From positions 62,001 through 126,000 of the forward strand of contig JADKBU010000005.1 of assembly GCA_016714935.1 (NCBI GenBank): 64,000 bases of DNA. Direction: 5' to 3'. The stretch is from Candidatus Accumulibacter propinquus (GTDB lineage: Bacteria > Pseudomonadota > Gammaproteobacteria > Burkholderiales > Rhodocyclaceae). How positions within the stretch are numbered: the first letter of the stretch is position 1; the number at the start of each line of letters is the position of its first letter. Below, piece after piece: positions 38,607 through 47,960 of the stretch. The translations under genes were made by a program, and so were the position numbers. Below the pieces are notes generated by a model, which saw only the letters and a program-made list of their open reading frames with translations, did no database searches and was not told where the DNA came from.

Positions 38607-40769
38607 TCAGTACTTCACGCGCGCAAAGTAGGTCTTCTCGGAAGCCTCCAGTGCCTGCCGCAGCGTGACGATTCCGATCTGAGCCAGCAGTGGCAGCATT
38701 TTCAGGAACACCTCGCCAGTGGTGCAGGCATCGCCCAGCGCACTGTGGCGGCCGGTGACCGAAACGCCCAGCCGTTCGGCGATGCAGTCGAGCTGGTGAG
38801 AGTCCTGGTTGGCATGCAGCACACCCGACAGCAACAGGGTGTCGAGTACCGGCTGGCTGAAGGCCACTCCGGTACGTTCTTCCTTCATCTGCAGGAAGCG
38901 CATGTCGAACGCCGCGTTGTGCGCGACGAGTACAGTGTCGCTGCAGAAATCATGGAAGGCGGGCAGCACCACGTCGATGTGCGGCTGACCACGCACCATG
39001 TCGTCCGTGATGCCGTGGATGCGGGTGCCTTCGGGGCGCAGAAAGCGCTCTGGATCTACCAGTTGATTGAAATTTTCGTTGCGCAGGAGGCGGCCGTTGA
39101 CGATGCGCAGCGCACCGATCTGGATGATTTCGTCGCCGGCTGCGGGTTCGAGGCCGGTGGTCTCGGTATCGAAGACCGTGACGAGGTCCGACAGTGGTCG
39201 ATCCAGGTCGGCGCTCTGATCCCGAAAATGGAACAGGTCGAAGTCGTAATACTCCGGGCGCACGTCGCCGACGTCGACGCTTTCACCGACTGCCATGTTC
39301 TCCGGAGGCACGACGGGCAGGACAAAGCGGAAGAATGCACGATGTGCTGCCTTTTCGCGGTCGTACCAGATTTCGCCGCCGTGGCGGTCAATGACGTCGC
39401 GCAACGACAGGGGTGAGCTCTCGTTTCCCACCTGCATGGCATCCGTCTCCCAGGTGTAGAAAGTTTCCGATGACATGGCGTGTCCGGCCCAGATGAGGTC
39501 GAGATAGGCCAGCTTGCCGAATGGCAGCAGCCGGAAGCGCAATTCCTTGATTTGATAATGATCGACCAGGCGGGAGGCAAGGAAGCAGATCGAGAATACC
39601 AGAGAGAAGCTCTCCGCTCTCAACCACAACCCTTCGTCGATCTCTTCCATCTTGCTCGGCAGTTTCAGCCGTGCTTCGATGCGGCGCTGGGCTGCGGCGA
39701 TGAGGTCGATTCCGAGGACGTCTTCGAGTGGCCAGCGGGTTTTCAGCGAATCGGCAAACTCGGTCATCGTCTGATCGAGACGCTGACTCATGCGCACGAC
39801 TTCATCACTGATGATGCTGACGAAGCGCTCGCGTATCTCCAGTTCCATGTCCGGGTAGTCCATCAGGTTGCCGACGGCCACCCGGATGTTGGCCAGGCAG
39901 CCCCGGCTGCCGTCGGTCAGCGACTGTAGCACCTGATCACGGCGCGATTCCTGTTCCAGGCTGCGGGTGATGTTTTCCACGGTGAGCACGTAACCGCTCA
40001 TTTCGCGCTGCTGGGACTCGTCGCGGGACGACAGCACCGGTACCAGTTGAACCCGCAGAAGCTGCCCGCCGCGGGCAGTCGTAATGAAATTGGCGATTGC
40101 TGCTGCTGCGCCTTTATGCAATCGCTGGCGCACGACCTCCAGCGCGTGGTCAATCTGATTGCGTTCGAGAATCGAGAAGATCGAACGTCCGAGGCCGATC
40201 AGCGCGCCGCTGGCCAGGGCTGTGCCAGCTTGTGCCAGACCACTGAATTGCAGGCGCGCGCGGCTGTTGTAGAGCAGGATGCGACCGTCGCGATTGCAGA
40301 CCACCACCGCCTGCGCCAGTTCGGACATCAGCGCGGCCAGGCGGTTCTTCTCTTCCTCGACCGACGACTTGGCAGCGGCGATCTGGGCATCGACATCATC
40401 CATCAGACCATCGCGCTGCTGCGCCAGATCATTCGTCGCCTGGGCCAGCAACTGGACCTCCGGTGGACCCTCCGGCGTCACTCTGAAATTGCGGTTTGCC
40501 GACAGCATCAGGCGCAGGCTCTCGGCCATCTTGAGCAAACCCTGTACGTACTGGCGGAACAGGTAACGGATGACCAGCAAACCGACGATGAACCCGAAGG
40601 TGGTCATCAATGCGCCGAGTGACAGGTGTGGCGCGATCAACTGGATGAGCAGCGTCTGCTCTGCCGGTTGCGCATCGGCCCAGATCAGGACTGCCGTGAT
40701 CAGGAAGGGTCCAGTCATCAGCATGCCGAGAACGATGACGGAAACGATGAAACGTATGCGCGCGTTCAT
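38607..40769 (-). CDS. membrane sensor pseudo-kinase fused to DEDDh 3'-5' exonuclease
   Basis: A 720-residue fusion. Two N-terminal membrane helices (about 7-30 and 52-68) lead to a HAMP-like linker and a PAS-type domain (LAQAVVVCNRDGRILLYNSRARLQF). A histidine-kinase-like core follows, in which no phospho-acceptor His or HATPase N-box Asn is evident; only HGGEIWYDREKAAHRAFFRF recalls a kinase C-terminus. Residues about 540-710 are a DnaQ-type exonuclease with the complete DEDDh set: DTETTG, AHNAAFDMRFL and the His/Asp of RHSALGDA. Membrane-tethered DnaQ-like proteins of this layout occur in Betaproteobacteria. The substrate and signal are unknown. Confidence 0.88.
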   Translation of the reverse strand: MNARIRFIVSVIVLGMLMTGPFLITAVLIWADAQPAEQTLLIQLIAPHLSLGALMTTFGFIVGLLVIRYLFRQYVQGLLKMAESLRLMLSANRNFRVTPEGPPEVQLLAQATNDLAQQRDGLMDDVDAQIAAAKSSVEEEKNRLAALMSELAQAVVVCNRDGRILLYNSRARLQFSGLAQAGTALASGALIGLGRSIFSILERNQIDHALEVVRQRLHKGAAAAIANFITTARGGQLLRVQLVPVLSSRDESQQREMSGYVLTVENITRSLEQESRRDQVLQSLTDGSRGCLANIRVAVGNLMDYPDMELEIRERFVSIISDEVVRMSQRLDQTMTEFADSLKTRWPLEDVLGIDLIAAAQRRIEARLKLPSKMEEIDEGLWLRAESFSLVFSICFLASRLVDHYQIKELRFRLLPFGKLAYLDLIWAGHAMSSETFYTWETDAMQVGNESSPLSLRDVIDRHGGEIWYDREKAAHRAFFRFVLPVVPPENMAVGESVDVGDVRPEYYDFDLFHFRDQSADLDRPLSDLVTVFDTETTGLEPAAGDEIIQIGALRIVNGRLLRNENFNQLVDPERFLRPEGTRIHGITDDMVRGQPHIDVVLPAFHDFCSDTVLVAHNAAFDMRFLQMKEERTGVAFSQPVLDTLLLSGVLHANQDSHQLDCIAERLGVSVTGRHSALGDACTTGEVFLKMLPLLAQIGIVTLRQALEASEKTYFARVKY

Positions 40770-40875
40770 TTTTCAGACCTGTTCAACCTGCAGTCCGGCC
40801 ATTCTACCGGCGATCTTCCGAAAGCGCCCGCGTATGCACTGTGCCGGTGATCCCGACGGCGTCGAGGTCGCAGAA

Positions 40876-41637
40876 CTAGTTCTTGAGCCGATAACCGGTC
40901 TTGAAGATCCATGCCACGATCGCCAGAAACACGGCCAGGAAGAGCAGGGTCATGGCCAGGCTGATGCCGACAGCAACGTCGGCGATTCCGTAGAAGCTCC
41001 AGCGGAACCCACTGACCAGATAGACCACGGGGTTGAACAGGGTGATCGTCTGCCAGACGGGAGGCAGGATATCAATCGAGTAAAAGCTGCCGCCAAGGAA
41101 GGTCAAGGGGGTGATGATCAGCAGCGGCACCAGTTGCAACTTCTCGAAATTGTCGGCCCAAATGCCGATGATGAACCCGAAGAGACTGAAAGTGACAGCA
41201 GTAAGAACGAGGAAAAGGATCATCCACCAGGGATGTGCGACCTGCAGCGGCACGAACAGGCCGGCTGTCGCCAGGATGATCAGGCCGAGGACGATCGACT
41301 TGGTGGCGGCCGCGCCGACATAACTGGCAGCGATCTCGAGATACGACACCGGGGCGGACAGCAACTCGTAGATGGTTCCGGTGAATTTCGGAAAGTAGAT
41401 CCCGAAGGAGGCATTGGAGACGCTTTGCGTCAGCAGTGACAACATGATCAGCCCGGGCACGATGAAGGCTCCATAGCTGATGCCGTCGACCTCGGCGATG
41501 CGTGCGCCGATGGCCGCACCGAAGACGACAAAATACAGGGACGTTGAAATCACCGGAGAGACGATGCTTTGCAGCAGCGTGCGCCGGGTACGCGCCATCT
41601 CGAAGAGGTAAATGGCGCGCATGGCATGCAGGTTCAT
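40876..41637 (-). CDS. ABC-2 type exporter permease
   Basis: A 253-residue protein with six predicted membrane helices and the ABC-2 pattern (LVPLLIITPLTFLGGSFYSIDILPP, FNPVVYLVSGFRW). It is translationally coupled to the upstream ATPase gene by a 4-base ATGA overlap. The pair forms a minimal drug- or polysaccharide-type exporter; the substrate cannot be told from sequence. Confidence 0.88.
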   Translation of the reverse strand: MNLHAMRAIYLFEMARTRRTLLQSIVSPVISTSLYFVVFGAAIGARIAEVDGISYGAFIVPGLIMLSLLTQSVSNASFGIYFPKFTGTIYELLSAPVSYLEIAASYVGAAATKSIVLGLIILATAGLFVPLQVAHPWWMILFLVLTAVTFSLFGFIIGIWADNFEKLQLVPLLIITPLTFLGGSFYSIDILPPVWQTITLFNPVVYLVSGFRWSFYGIADVAVGISLAMTLLFLAVFLAIVAWIFKTGYRLKN

Positions 41638-42572
41638 CTTGTGTCCTTCAACAGGCTGACAAAGATGTCTTCCAGGGAACTCTGCGTGGTGTGCAAATCC
41701 TTGAACGCGATGGACGCGTCATTGAGATCCTTGAGCAGCGCGATGATGCCGGTACGCTCCCCGCTGGTGTCATAGGTATAGGTCAACTCGCTGCCGTCGC
41801 TGGACAGTTCCATCTGGTAGGCCGCGAGTGCGGGCGGAATAAGCGCCAGCGGCGTCTGCAACTGCAGCGTCATGCGCTTTTTGCCCAACTTGCGCATCAA
41901 CTCGTCCTTGTCTTCGACGAGAATGATCTCACCCTTGCGGATTACCCCGATCCGGTCGGCCATCTCTTCGGCTTCGTCGATGTAATGCGTGGTCAGGATG
42001 ATGGTCACGCCGGTGGCCTGCAATGAGCGTACCAGTTGCCACATGTCGCGCCTCAGGTTGACGTCGACTCCCGCGGTCGGTTCGTCGAGAAACAGGATCT
42101 GCGGTTCATGGGAAAGTGCTTTGGCGATCAACAGGCGACGTTTCATGCCGCCGGACAGGGTGATGATCTTGTTGTCTTTCTTGTCCCATAGGGAGAGCTC
42201 GCGCAGTACCTTTTCAAGGTAGGCGGGATTCCTTGGCCGGCCGAACAGACCACGGCTGAAGGACACGGTCGCCCATACCGATTCGAACGCATCGGTGGTC
42301 AGTTCCTGTGGTACGAGGCCGATCGTGGCGCGCGCGGCACGGTAGTCCTTGATGATGTCGTGGCCGTCTACCCGCACACTACCTTCGCTGGCATTGACGA
42401 TTCCGCAGATGATGCTGATCAGTGTCGTTTTTCCGGCGCCGTTTGGACCAAGCAAGGCGAAAATTTCGCCGCGGCGAATGTCCAGACTGACCCGCTTGAG
42501 CGCCTGGAACCCGGAAGCATAGGTCTTGGAGATACCGGATACGGAGAGGATTGCCTGCATGTTCGCGACCAT
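41634..42572 (-). CDS. ABC exporter ATP-binding protein
   Basis: A 312-residue ATPase with Walker A LLGPNGAGKTTLIS, signature LSGGMKRRLLIAKAL, Walker B ILFLDEPTAGVD and the switch His in TTHYIDEAEEMADRIG. The C-terminal extension (about 220-312) is typical of ABC-2 exporters of the NodI/CcmA-like group. A second in-frame Met lies four codons in. Its partner permease overlaps the stop. Confidence 0.92.
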   Translation of the reverse strand: MVANMQAILSVSGISKTYASGFQALKRVSLDIRRGEIFALLGPNGAGKTTLISIICGIVNASEGSVRVDGHDIIKDYRAARATIGLVPQELTTDAFESVWATVSFSRGLFGRPRNPAYLEKVLRELSLWDKKDNKIITLSGGMKRRLLIAKALSHEPQILFLDEPTAGVDVNLRRDMWQLVRSLQATGVTIILTTHYIDEAEEMADRIGVIRKGEIILVEDKDELMRKLGKKRMTLQLQTPLALIPPALAAYQMELSSDGSELTYTYDTSGERTGIIALLKDLNDASIAFKDLHTTQSSLEDIFVSLLKDTR

Positions 42573-42674
42573 AGCATAGATGCGCCAGGAGGCGCTTGCC
42601 GACCACGCCGACTTTACTCAAAGCGACAGGAGTGCCGGAAACGGGGGCACGGAAGCGAACGGCTGTGACCTGCC

Positions 42675-43769
42675 TCAGGCCTTGCGAATCTGGGTAATGA
42701 CCGCTCTGGTAATCGCCGCAGTGCCGTCCTGGCCACCGAATTCGATCGGGCAAATGCCAGTCAGCGCCTTTTCAACCGCGTGTTCCAGAATGCGTGCGCC
42801 ATGCGCCAGTCGTGGCTCGCTGTGCTGATCGGCCAGCCAGTCGAGCATCAGGGCAGCTGAAAGAATCTGTGCCACCGGGTTGGCGATTCCCTGACCGGTA
42901 ATATCTGGCGCACTGCCGTGCGCCGGCTGGAAGACCGCATGCTTTTCACCGATGTCGGCGGAAGGGGCCAGTCCGAGGCTGCCGACAACTCCGGCCGAAA
43001 GGTCGGAAAGGATGCCGCCGAAGGCATTCTCGGTCACCAGTACATCAAAGTCCCACGGCGCCTTGACCAGCTTCATGGCGGTGGCGTCGACGTAGGCATA
43101 TTCGGTCTTGACATCCGGGTACGTCGCCGCGACCTCGCCAAATACCTTGCGGAAGAAGGCCATCGCAGACAGTACGTTGGCCTTGTCTACGCAGGTGACC
43201 TTGCCCGGACGCCGTCGGCTCTTGGCGCGTCTTTCGGCGATCCGGAAGGCAAACTCGGAAACTCGGCGACTGCCGTTACGCGAGATCATCATCGTCTCCC
43301 AGGCGACCCGGTCCTCTTCCACAGTACCTCGTCCACGCGAGTACAGCAGACCTTCGGTCTGCTCGCGAACCAGGACGAGATCGACCAGGGCCGCGCGCTT
43401 GTCGGCCAGAACTCTCGGCAGGTTCGGGTAGCTACGGATCGGGCGCAGACCGGCGTACAGGTCCATTTCAATGCGCAAGTCAAACTGGGTGGCGATTTCA
43501 GTTCCGTCCGGGTAACGGACATCGGGCAACCCGATCGCACCAAGCAGCACCGCATCGGCATGCTTGCACTCGGCCATGCTTTCGTCGGCAAAAGCGGTTC
43601 CGGTTTTCTGGTAATGTGCGGCGCCACCCTCGAGCTGCCGGAATTCGAAACCAATTCCGCCCAAGCGCTCTTGTAGCACTTCCAGGACCTGCAGGCATGA
43701 AGCCATGATTTCCGGGCCGATGCCATCGCCGGGAATGACCGCGATGCGAAAACGCAAATCTCTTTTCAT
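42675..43769 (-). CDS. isocitrate/isopropylmalate dehydrogenase-family enzyme
   Basis: A 364-residue beta-decarboxylating dehydrogenase. It has IPGDGIGPEIM, the substrate loop DLYAGLRPIRSYPN, REQTEGLLYSRGRG, CVDKANVLSAMAFF, YVDATAMKLV, TENAFGGILSDLSAGVVGSLG, and a nucleotide site HGSAPDITGQGIANP typical of NAD users. The specificity helix (TEIATQFDLRIEMDLY) differs from standard LeuB, and there are no leuCD genes nearby, so the substrate (isopropylmalate, tartrate or another malate derivative) is left open. A 103-base gap follows the ABC genes on the same strand. Confidence 0.82.
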   Translation of the reverse strand: MKRDLRFRIAVIPGDGIGPEIMASCLQVLEVLQERLGGIGFEFRQLEGGAAHYQKTGTAFADESMAECKHADAVLLGAIGLPDVRYPDGTEIATQFDLRIEMDLYAGLRPIRSYPNLPRVLADKRAALVDLVLVREQTEGLLYSRGRGTVEEDRVAWETMMISRNGSRRVSEFAFRIAERRAKSRRRPGKVTCVDKANVLSAMAFFRKVFGEVAATYPDVKTEYAYVDATAMKLVKAPWDFDVLVTENAFGGILSDLSAGVVGSLGLAPSADIGEKHAVFQPAHGSAPDITGQGIANPVAQILSAALMLDWLADQHSEPRLAHGARILEHAVEKALTGICPIEFGGQDGTAAITRAVITQIRKA

Positions 43770-43986
43770 GGTGGTCTTTCATTGACAGAGGTGCACTCAT
43801 AAATAAAACACGCTGCGTGGTCAAGTGCTTTCCTCACAATTTTCACCATCGTGGCACCTCACCGCGCCGGTTCAAACCTTCACACCCTCGATAACGCCGT
43901 TGAGCGCGTCAGTCGCGGCGGCTTGGCACACGCGATTGCGTAACACCACATTGGATGCCGTTGGCCGTGCCCGCAATCGTCTGGGC

Positions 43987-44303
43987 ATGCGTGTGTGTGG
44001 CCATCAATTCTCCGTCGACATCCTGGAACGAATTCTGCAGGTCGTCACGTCGGCGCCTGAGATATCGCCTCGGGCACTGTCGTGCCGGGTTTGCGAATGG
44101 CGAGATTGGTGTTGTGCGGCAGGCGGCTGCGCGTGCGCTTCGCCACGGTGAGACTGCCGCCGCCGGGAGATGGCCGACTGCCGCCGGTTGACCTGTGGGC
44201 GGTTCATCTGCACGAAGAGAACACCGACGAACCCGAGCCGAACGAATGGAAGTTGCTCGCCACAGTGCCGGTGCACTCTTTCGACGACGCCGTTGAGCGC
44301 GCC
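43987..44303 (+). pseudogene. IS4-like transposase remnant, frameshifted and internally deleted
   Basis: In one frame (43987-44109) the translation contains ILQVVTSAPEISPRALSCR and CEWRDW, which resembles the N-terminal DNA-binding region of IS4-related/DUF4338 transposases. After a frameshift, 44148-44303 gives LWAVHLHEENTDEPEPNEW and KLLATVPVHSFDDAVERA, closely recalling the strand before the catalytic Glu in IS4-family transposases. The catalytic core between them and the C-terminus after it are missing. Family assignment is by remembered pattern. Confidence 0.6.
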
Positions 44304-44361
44304 TCTAACTTCCCCTGCCGGCCATCGCCTTCCAGAAAGCAACACCCGCCGAAGCGTTGTC

Positions 44362-44381
44362 ACCCCGGCGAAAGCCGGGGT
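44362..44381. repeat. REP-like palindromic hairpin
   Basis: CCCCGGC-GAAA-GCCGGGG with a flanking A/T pair, in the context TCACCCCGGCG and GCCGGGGTCCAG. This is the form of a short palindromic element scattered through many proteobacterial genomes. Only one copy is in this window. Confidence 0.6.
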
Positions 44382-44548
44382 CCAGCGCGACCACTACAGG
44401 TCCCGATGCTTGCGAGCAGTTGCCGCGGAGGACTTTGTTCATCCCCGGCAACTGCCTCGCGGCGAGCACGGGGCCTGGGGCGGAGCACCAGGGTGGGATA
44501 CCGCACGAACACCCTCGCAAAACATCACCGTACGTGAACATCAGAACA

Positions 44549-44773
44549 TCAAATCGGGTGATCACACTCAGATTTCTTGGCCGAGAAGGCGTTCTGACCA
44601 GATGTCGGCAGCGCGTCGATCTGTCCGACGGAGAGGTCGAGGCCCCATTCGAGCAGTTGCTCATGCAGCTTCGGCTGCGTGACGTGGCAGAGGCCGTGCT
44701 GGGACAGGCGGAAGGTTTGCCGGCTGCCCTCAATCGCGGCGTTTGCCATGCCCCTTACCACCGGGCTGGCCAC
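44549..44773 (-). pseudogene. transposase fragment (IS66-like), truncated
   Basis: The reverse-strand frame gives a 74-residue fragment containing HVTQPKLHEQLLEWGLDLS and VGQIDALPTSGQNAFSAKK. It resembles an internal segment of transposases that read roughly HVTQPLL.EQL.EWGIDIS.GQI..LL. No catalytic DDE residues are present, and both ends run into unrelated sequence. It is therefore a decayed fragment rather than a small gene. Confidence 0.55.
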
Positions 44774-44896
44774 CTTGGTCCGTCTGCTTGTCCATCCGGC
44801 TCGGTTTCATGAGCTGCCGGCCCTTCTGACCCCTGGGCACGGCAATTTCGTCTCACAACTCCCGAAGGGTTGCGGCCTGCTGAAACGCCAGTTCCT

Positions 44897-46672
44897 TCAG
44901 TTTCGGATGTCAACCTGACTTGCCGGGACTGCGCACGTCTCCGCCGCCTTCACGACCAGGATGTCTTCCATCACCAGGTACTGCAAATCTGACCCGAAAA
45001 ACATGTTCAGTGCATCTGTCGGAGAGCAGATCATCGGTTCGCCGCGGCGATTGAGCGAAGTGTTGAGGACCACGCCGTTACCGGTCAGCTTCTCGAGTTC
45101 GCTCATCAAGTCGTGATAACGCGGGTTGTACTCGCGCTTCAACACCTGCGCACGCGAGGTACCGTCTTCGTGGACGACTTCGGGGACACGTTCCTTCCAG
45201 CCTTGGGCAACTTCGAAGGTAAAGGTCATGAACGGTGCGGGATGTCCGCTGTTCAACATCTGCGGCCCGACGCTGTCGAGCATGCTCGGGCAGAACGGTC
45301 GCCAGCGCTCGCGGAACTTGATCTGGGCGTTGATCCGGTCGGCGACCCCGGCAACGCTCGGGCAGCCCAGAATCGAGCGGCCGCCGAGGGCGCGCGGACC
45401 AAATTCCATCCGCCCCTGAAACCACGCCACGGGGTGTCCGTCGGCCAGCAGCCTGGCGACGCGCTGCGGTACCTGCCCGATCCGTTGCCATGCAGGCTGC
45501 GCCGGATGGCGAGCACAGGCGGCGATCACGTCTTCGTTGCTGTACGCAGGCCCGAGGTATACGTGCTCCATCTTTTCGACCGCCACGCCGCGCTGCACGG
45601 AGACATAAGCGGCTGCTCCGACCGCCGTCCCGGCATCGCCGGAAGCGGGTTGGACAAAGAGTTCCCTGACATCGGGACGGGCGATGATTTTCTGGTTAAG
45701 CTTCACGTTCAACGCGCCGCCCCCTGAAAAGGCGAGGCGTCCGGTGTCGCGGAGAATGTCGGCAAGGTAATAGTCGATCATCTGCAACGACAGGTCCTCG
45801 AACAGCTTCTGCATGCTTGCCGCGTAGTGGATGTAGGGATCGTCGGCGACGTCTCCCGAACGCCGCGGACCCAGCCAGTCGACCAGTTTCGGCGAAAAAT
45901 AATAGCCTTTCCCGTTTTCCTTGTAGCGACGCAGGCCGATAACGTTGGCATAGTCGGTGTTGATGGTCAATTCACCGTTCTCGAATTTGGCCAGGCGCGA
46001 GAAGTCGTATCTACCGGGGTCGCCATAGGGCGCCATGCCCATCACCTTGTACTCGCCGTCCAGCATCTCGAAACCCAGATACTCGGTCAAGGCGCCGTAC
46101 AAACCGCCCAGCGAATCGGGATCGTAGAATTCCTTGAGCTTGTGAATCCGGCCATTCTCGCCGTAGCCAAAAAAAGTGGTGGCGTACTCGCCCTTGCCGT
46201 CGATGCCGAGAATCGCCGTCTTTTCCTGGAATCCCGAGCAATGGTAGGCGCTCGCCGCGTGCGCCAGATGATGCTCGACCGGCACGATTTCCGTTTTTTT
46301 CAAATCGAAACCGAGTTGCTGCAGGCACCATTCGATACGCTTCCGATAGCGGTAATAGCGCCTGTTTCCGCTCAGAATGGCGTCCAAGGCTCGCTCCGGC
46401 GCGTACCAGTAGCGTTTGGCGTAGTGCCAGCGCGCGGGCTCGGAAAGGCTGATCGGGGCAAAGGGGATGGCAACGGCGTCGACATCGGCGGGCTTGATGC
46501 CGGCAAAGTCGAGGCAGAACTTCGCGGCTTCGTAGGGCATGCGGTTCTTGGCGTGCTTGTCGCGGACGAAGCGTTCCTCTTCTGCGGCTGCAACGAGCTT
46601 GCCGTCGATGTAAAGCGCTGCCGAAGGGTCGTGGGTCAGCGCGCCGGACAGTCCTAGTAGGGTCAGTGCCAA
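44897..46672 (-). CDS. O-carbamoyltransferase (NodU/CmcH/TobZ family)
   Basis: A 591-residue carbamoyltransferase. The Kae1-like N-terminal domain carries HDPSAALYIDGKLVAAAEEER and the metal site VEHHLAHAASAYHCSGF. GIDGKGEYATTF, GFEMLDGEYKVMGMAPYG and SGGGALNVKLNQKI follow. The YrdC-like C-terminal part has GRMEFGPRALGGRSILG, FRERWRPFCPS and LNRRGEPMICSPTDAL. Such enzymes move a carbamoyl group from carbamoyl phosphate to a sugar or antibiotic hydroxyl. The likely start is TTG at 46670-46672 with a weak ribosome site. It lies 146 bases after an LpxL-like gene on the same strand. The acceptor is unknown. Confidence 0.88.
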   Translation of the reverse strand: MALTLLGLSGALTHDPSAALYIDGKLVAAAEEERFVRDKHAKNRMPYEAAKFCLDFAGIKPADVDAVAIPFAPISLSEPARWHYAKRYWYAPERALDAILSGNRRYYRYRKRIEWCLQQLGFDLKKTEIVPVEHHLAHAASAYHCSGFQEKTAILGIDGKGEYATTFFGYGENGRIHKLKEFYDPDSLGGLYGALTEYLGFEMLDGEYKVMGMAPYGDPGRYDFSRLAKFENGELTINTDYANVIGLRRYKENGKGYYFSPKLVDWLGPRRSGDVADDPYIHYAASMQKLFEDLSLQMIDYYLADILRDTGRLAFSGGGALNVKLNQKIIARPDVRELFVQPASGDAGTAVGAAAYVSVQRGVAVEKMEHVYLGPAYSNEDVIAACARHPAQPAWQRIGQVPQRVARLLADGHPVAWFQGRMEFGPRALGGRSILGCPSVAGVADRINAQIKFRERWRPFCPSMLDSVGPQMLNSGHPAPFMTFTFEVAQGWKERVPEVVHEDGTSRAQVLKREYNPRYHDLMSELEKLTGNGVVLNTSLNRRGEPMICSPTDALNMFFGSDLQYLVMEDILVVKAAETCAVPASQVDIRN

Positions 46673-46818
46673 GGTCGAGGTCTCAGAGGATCACACCTTC
46701 GGCCCAGGACGTGCATCAGCGGTCCCGGATCGACGAAATCGGCAAGTATACCTGCCTCGGACCATCTTCTGTTCGCTCGTCGGAACAAGCCGGTCCGACC
46801 AGCGAAACGCCGCAAGGA

Positions 46819-47694
46819 TCAATAGGGACGAGGTTCGCCGGGCGGCCGGGTCTTGAAACGACGGTGCACCCAGTAATACTGCTCCGGCATCGTACGTACC
46901 GCCGTCTCGATCCAGGCATTCATGCGCCTGGTATCGGCTTCGACGTCCTCGGAGGGAAAGTCCTGCCATGGCTCTCCGACAGTAACGATGTAGCCCTCGG
47001 CGCCGGGCAGGATACGCGTCACGCAGGGGACGACGGCGGCGCCTGCAAGCCGCGCCAAACGCGACAAACCGGTGATGGTGGCCGCCTGCACGCCAAAAAA
47101 CGGGACAAAGATGGAATCCCGGCTACGGAAGTCCATGTCCGGAAGGTAGTAGAGCGGACGCCCGGCCTTCATCGCCCTGACGCTGGTCCGCACACTCTCA
47201 TTGCGGGAGAGCAGAAGCTGATCACCAAAGCGCCTGCGCCCGCGTAGCAGGAGGCGATCGAAAACGGCGTTGGACTGCACCGCGTAGATGCTGACACTGT
47301 CGAAACGCATGGCGATCCCGACGCCGCCGGCGTCAAGTCCGACAAAGTGCGGCGCCAGCAGCAAAACCGGACGACCGGCATCGAGGAGCGTCCGTATCCT
47401 CTCCTCGCCGACAACGTGGATCAATTTCGACAGCCTGTCCGGACTTGCCCACCAGAGCAGGCTGCGCTCCAGCATGCTGCGGCCGAGCACACAGAAATGC
47501 GCCTTTGCCAACAGTAGTCGCTGGCGTGAATCGAGATCGGGAAAGCACAGACCAAGATTCACCATCACGATGTGCCGTCGCCTGCGGCCAACACTGAAGA
47601 GGATGGTTCCGAGCGCTTTGCCGATGCGCGCCAGGATCGACAGCGGCAGAAAATGCAGCATCCATAATACCGCCACGAGTAGCCGGCTCAGCAT
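46819..47694 (-). CDS. LpxL/HtrB-like lysophospholipid acyltransferase
   Basis: A 291-residue protein starting MLSRLLVAVLWMLHFLPLSILARIG, with one N-terminal membrane segment. The HxxxxD catalytic motif is HFVGLD within RPVLLLAPHFVGLDAG. LYYLPDMDFRSRDSIFVPFFGV and TRRMNAWIETAVRTMPEQYYWVHRRFKTRP are typical of late lipid A acyltransferases. The frame stays open upstream but lacks coding character, so ATG at 47694 is chosen. It precedes the carbamoyltransferase gene, suggesting that both act on an envelope glycolipid (inference). Confidence 0.9.
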   Translation of the reverse strand: MLSRLLVAVLWMLHFLPLSILARIGKALGTILFSVGRRRRHIVMVNLGLCFPDLDSRQRLLLAKAHFCVLGRSMLERSLLWWASPDRLSKLIHVVGEERIRTLLDAGRPVLLLAPHFVGLDAGGVGIAMRFDSVSIYAVQSNAVFDRLLLRGRRRFGDQLLLSRNESVRTSVRAMKAGRPLYYLPDMDFRSRDSIFVPFFGVQAATITGLSRLARLAGAAVVPCVTRILPGAEGYIVTVGEPWQDFPSEDVEADTRRMNAWIETAVRTMPEQYYWVHRRFKTRPPGEPRPY

Positions 47695-47960
47695 CGTCTC
47701 AGCAGTTCTCCGGACAGGATGCCAGGGTTGAGAGTTCGCTGCGGCAAGGGTTCCTCGGGCGATGAAATGTTGGATCACTGTTGACTGCGCCGATGCGCGC
47801 ACAGCACCGGCGCGACATTGTACTTGCATCGGGGCACGCCCAGTCACTTTTGCTCGGCGCAAACCCGTCACATGTCAACCGGGCGGCGCGCATGATGGTA
47901 AGATATTGCGCCGCACAAGCTGCGGTGGGCGATTGGCGGAGCAGCCGCGAGTATTCTCCG

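Larger units (their letters stand above)
43770..44896. other. gene-free region of decayed mobile-element fragments
   Basis: 1.1 kb without an intact gene between the dehydrogenase and carbamoyltransferase genes. It holds transposase remnants in opposite orientations (43987-44303 forward and 44549-44773 reverse) and a REP-like hairpin (44362-44381). The remaining segments show no recognisable product. No terminal inverted repeats or target-site duplications could be identified by eye. Confidence 0.7.

Noticed and set aside
43866..43878. GGTTCAAACC resembling a tRNA T-loop
   Set aside because: No acceptor stem, anticodon arm or D arm can be drawn around it.
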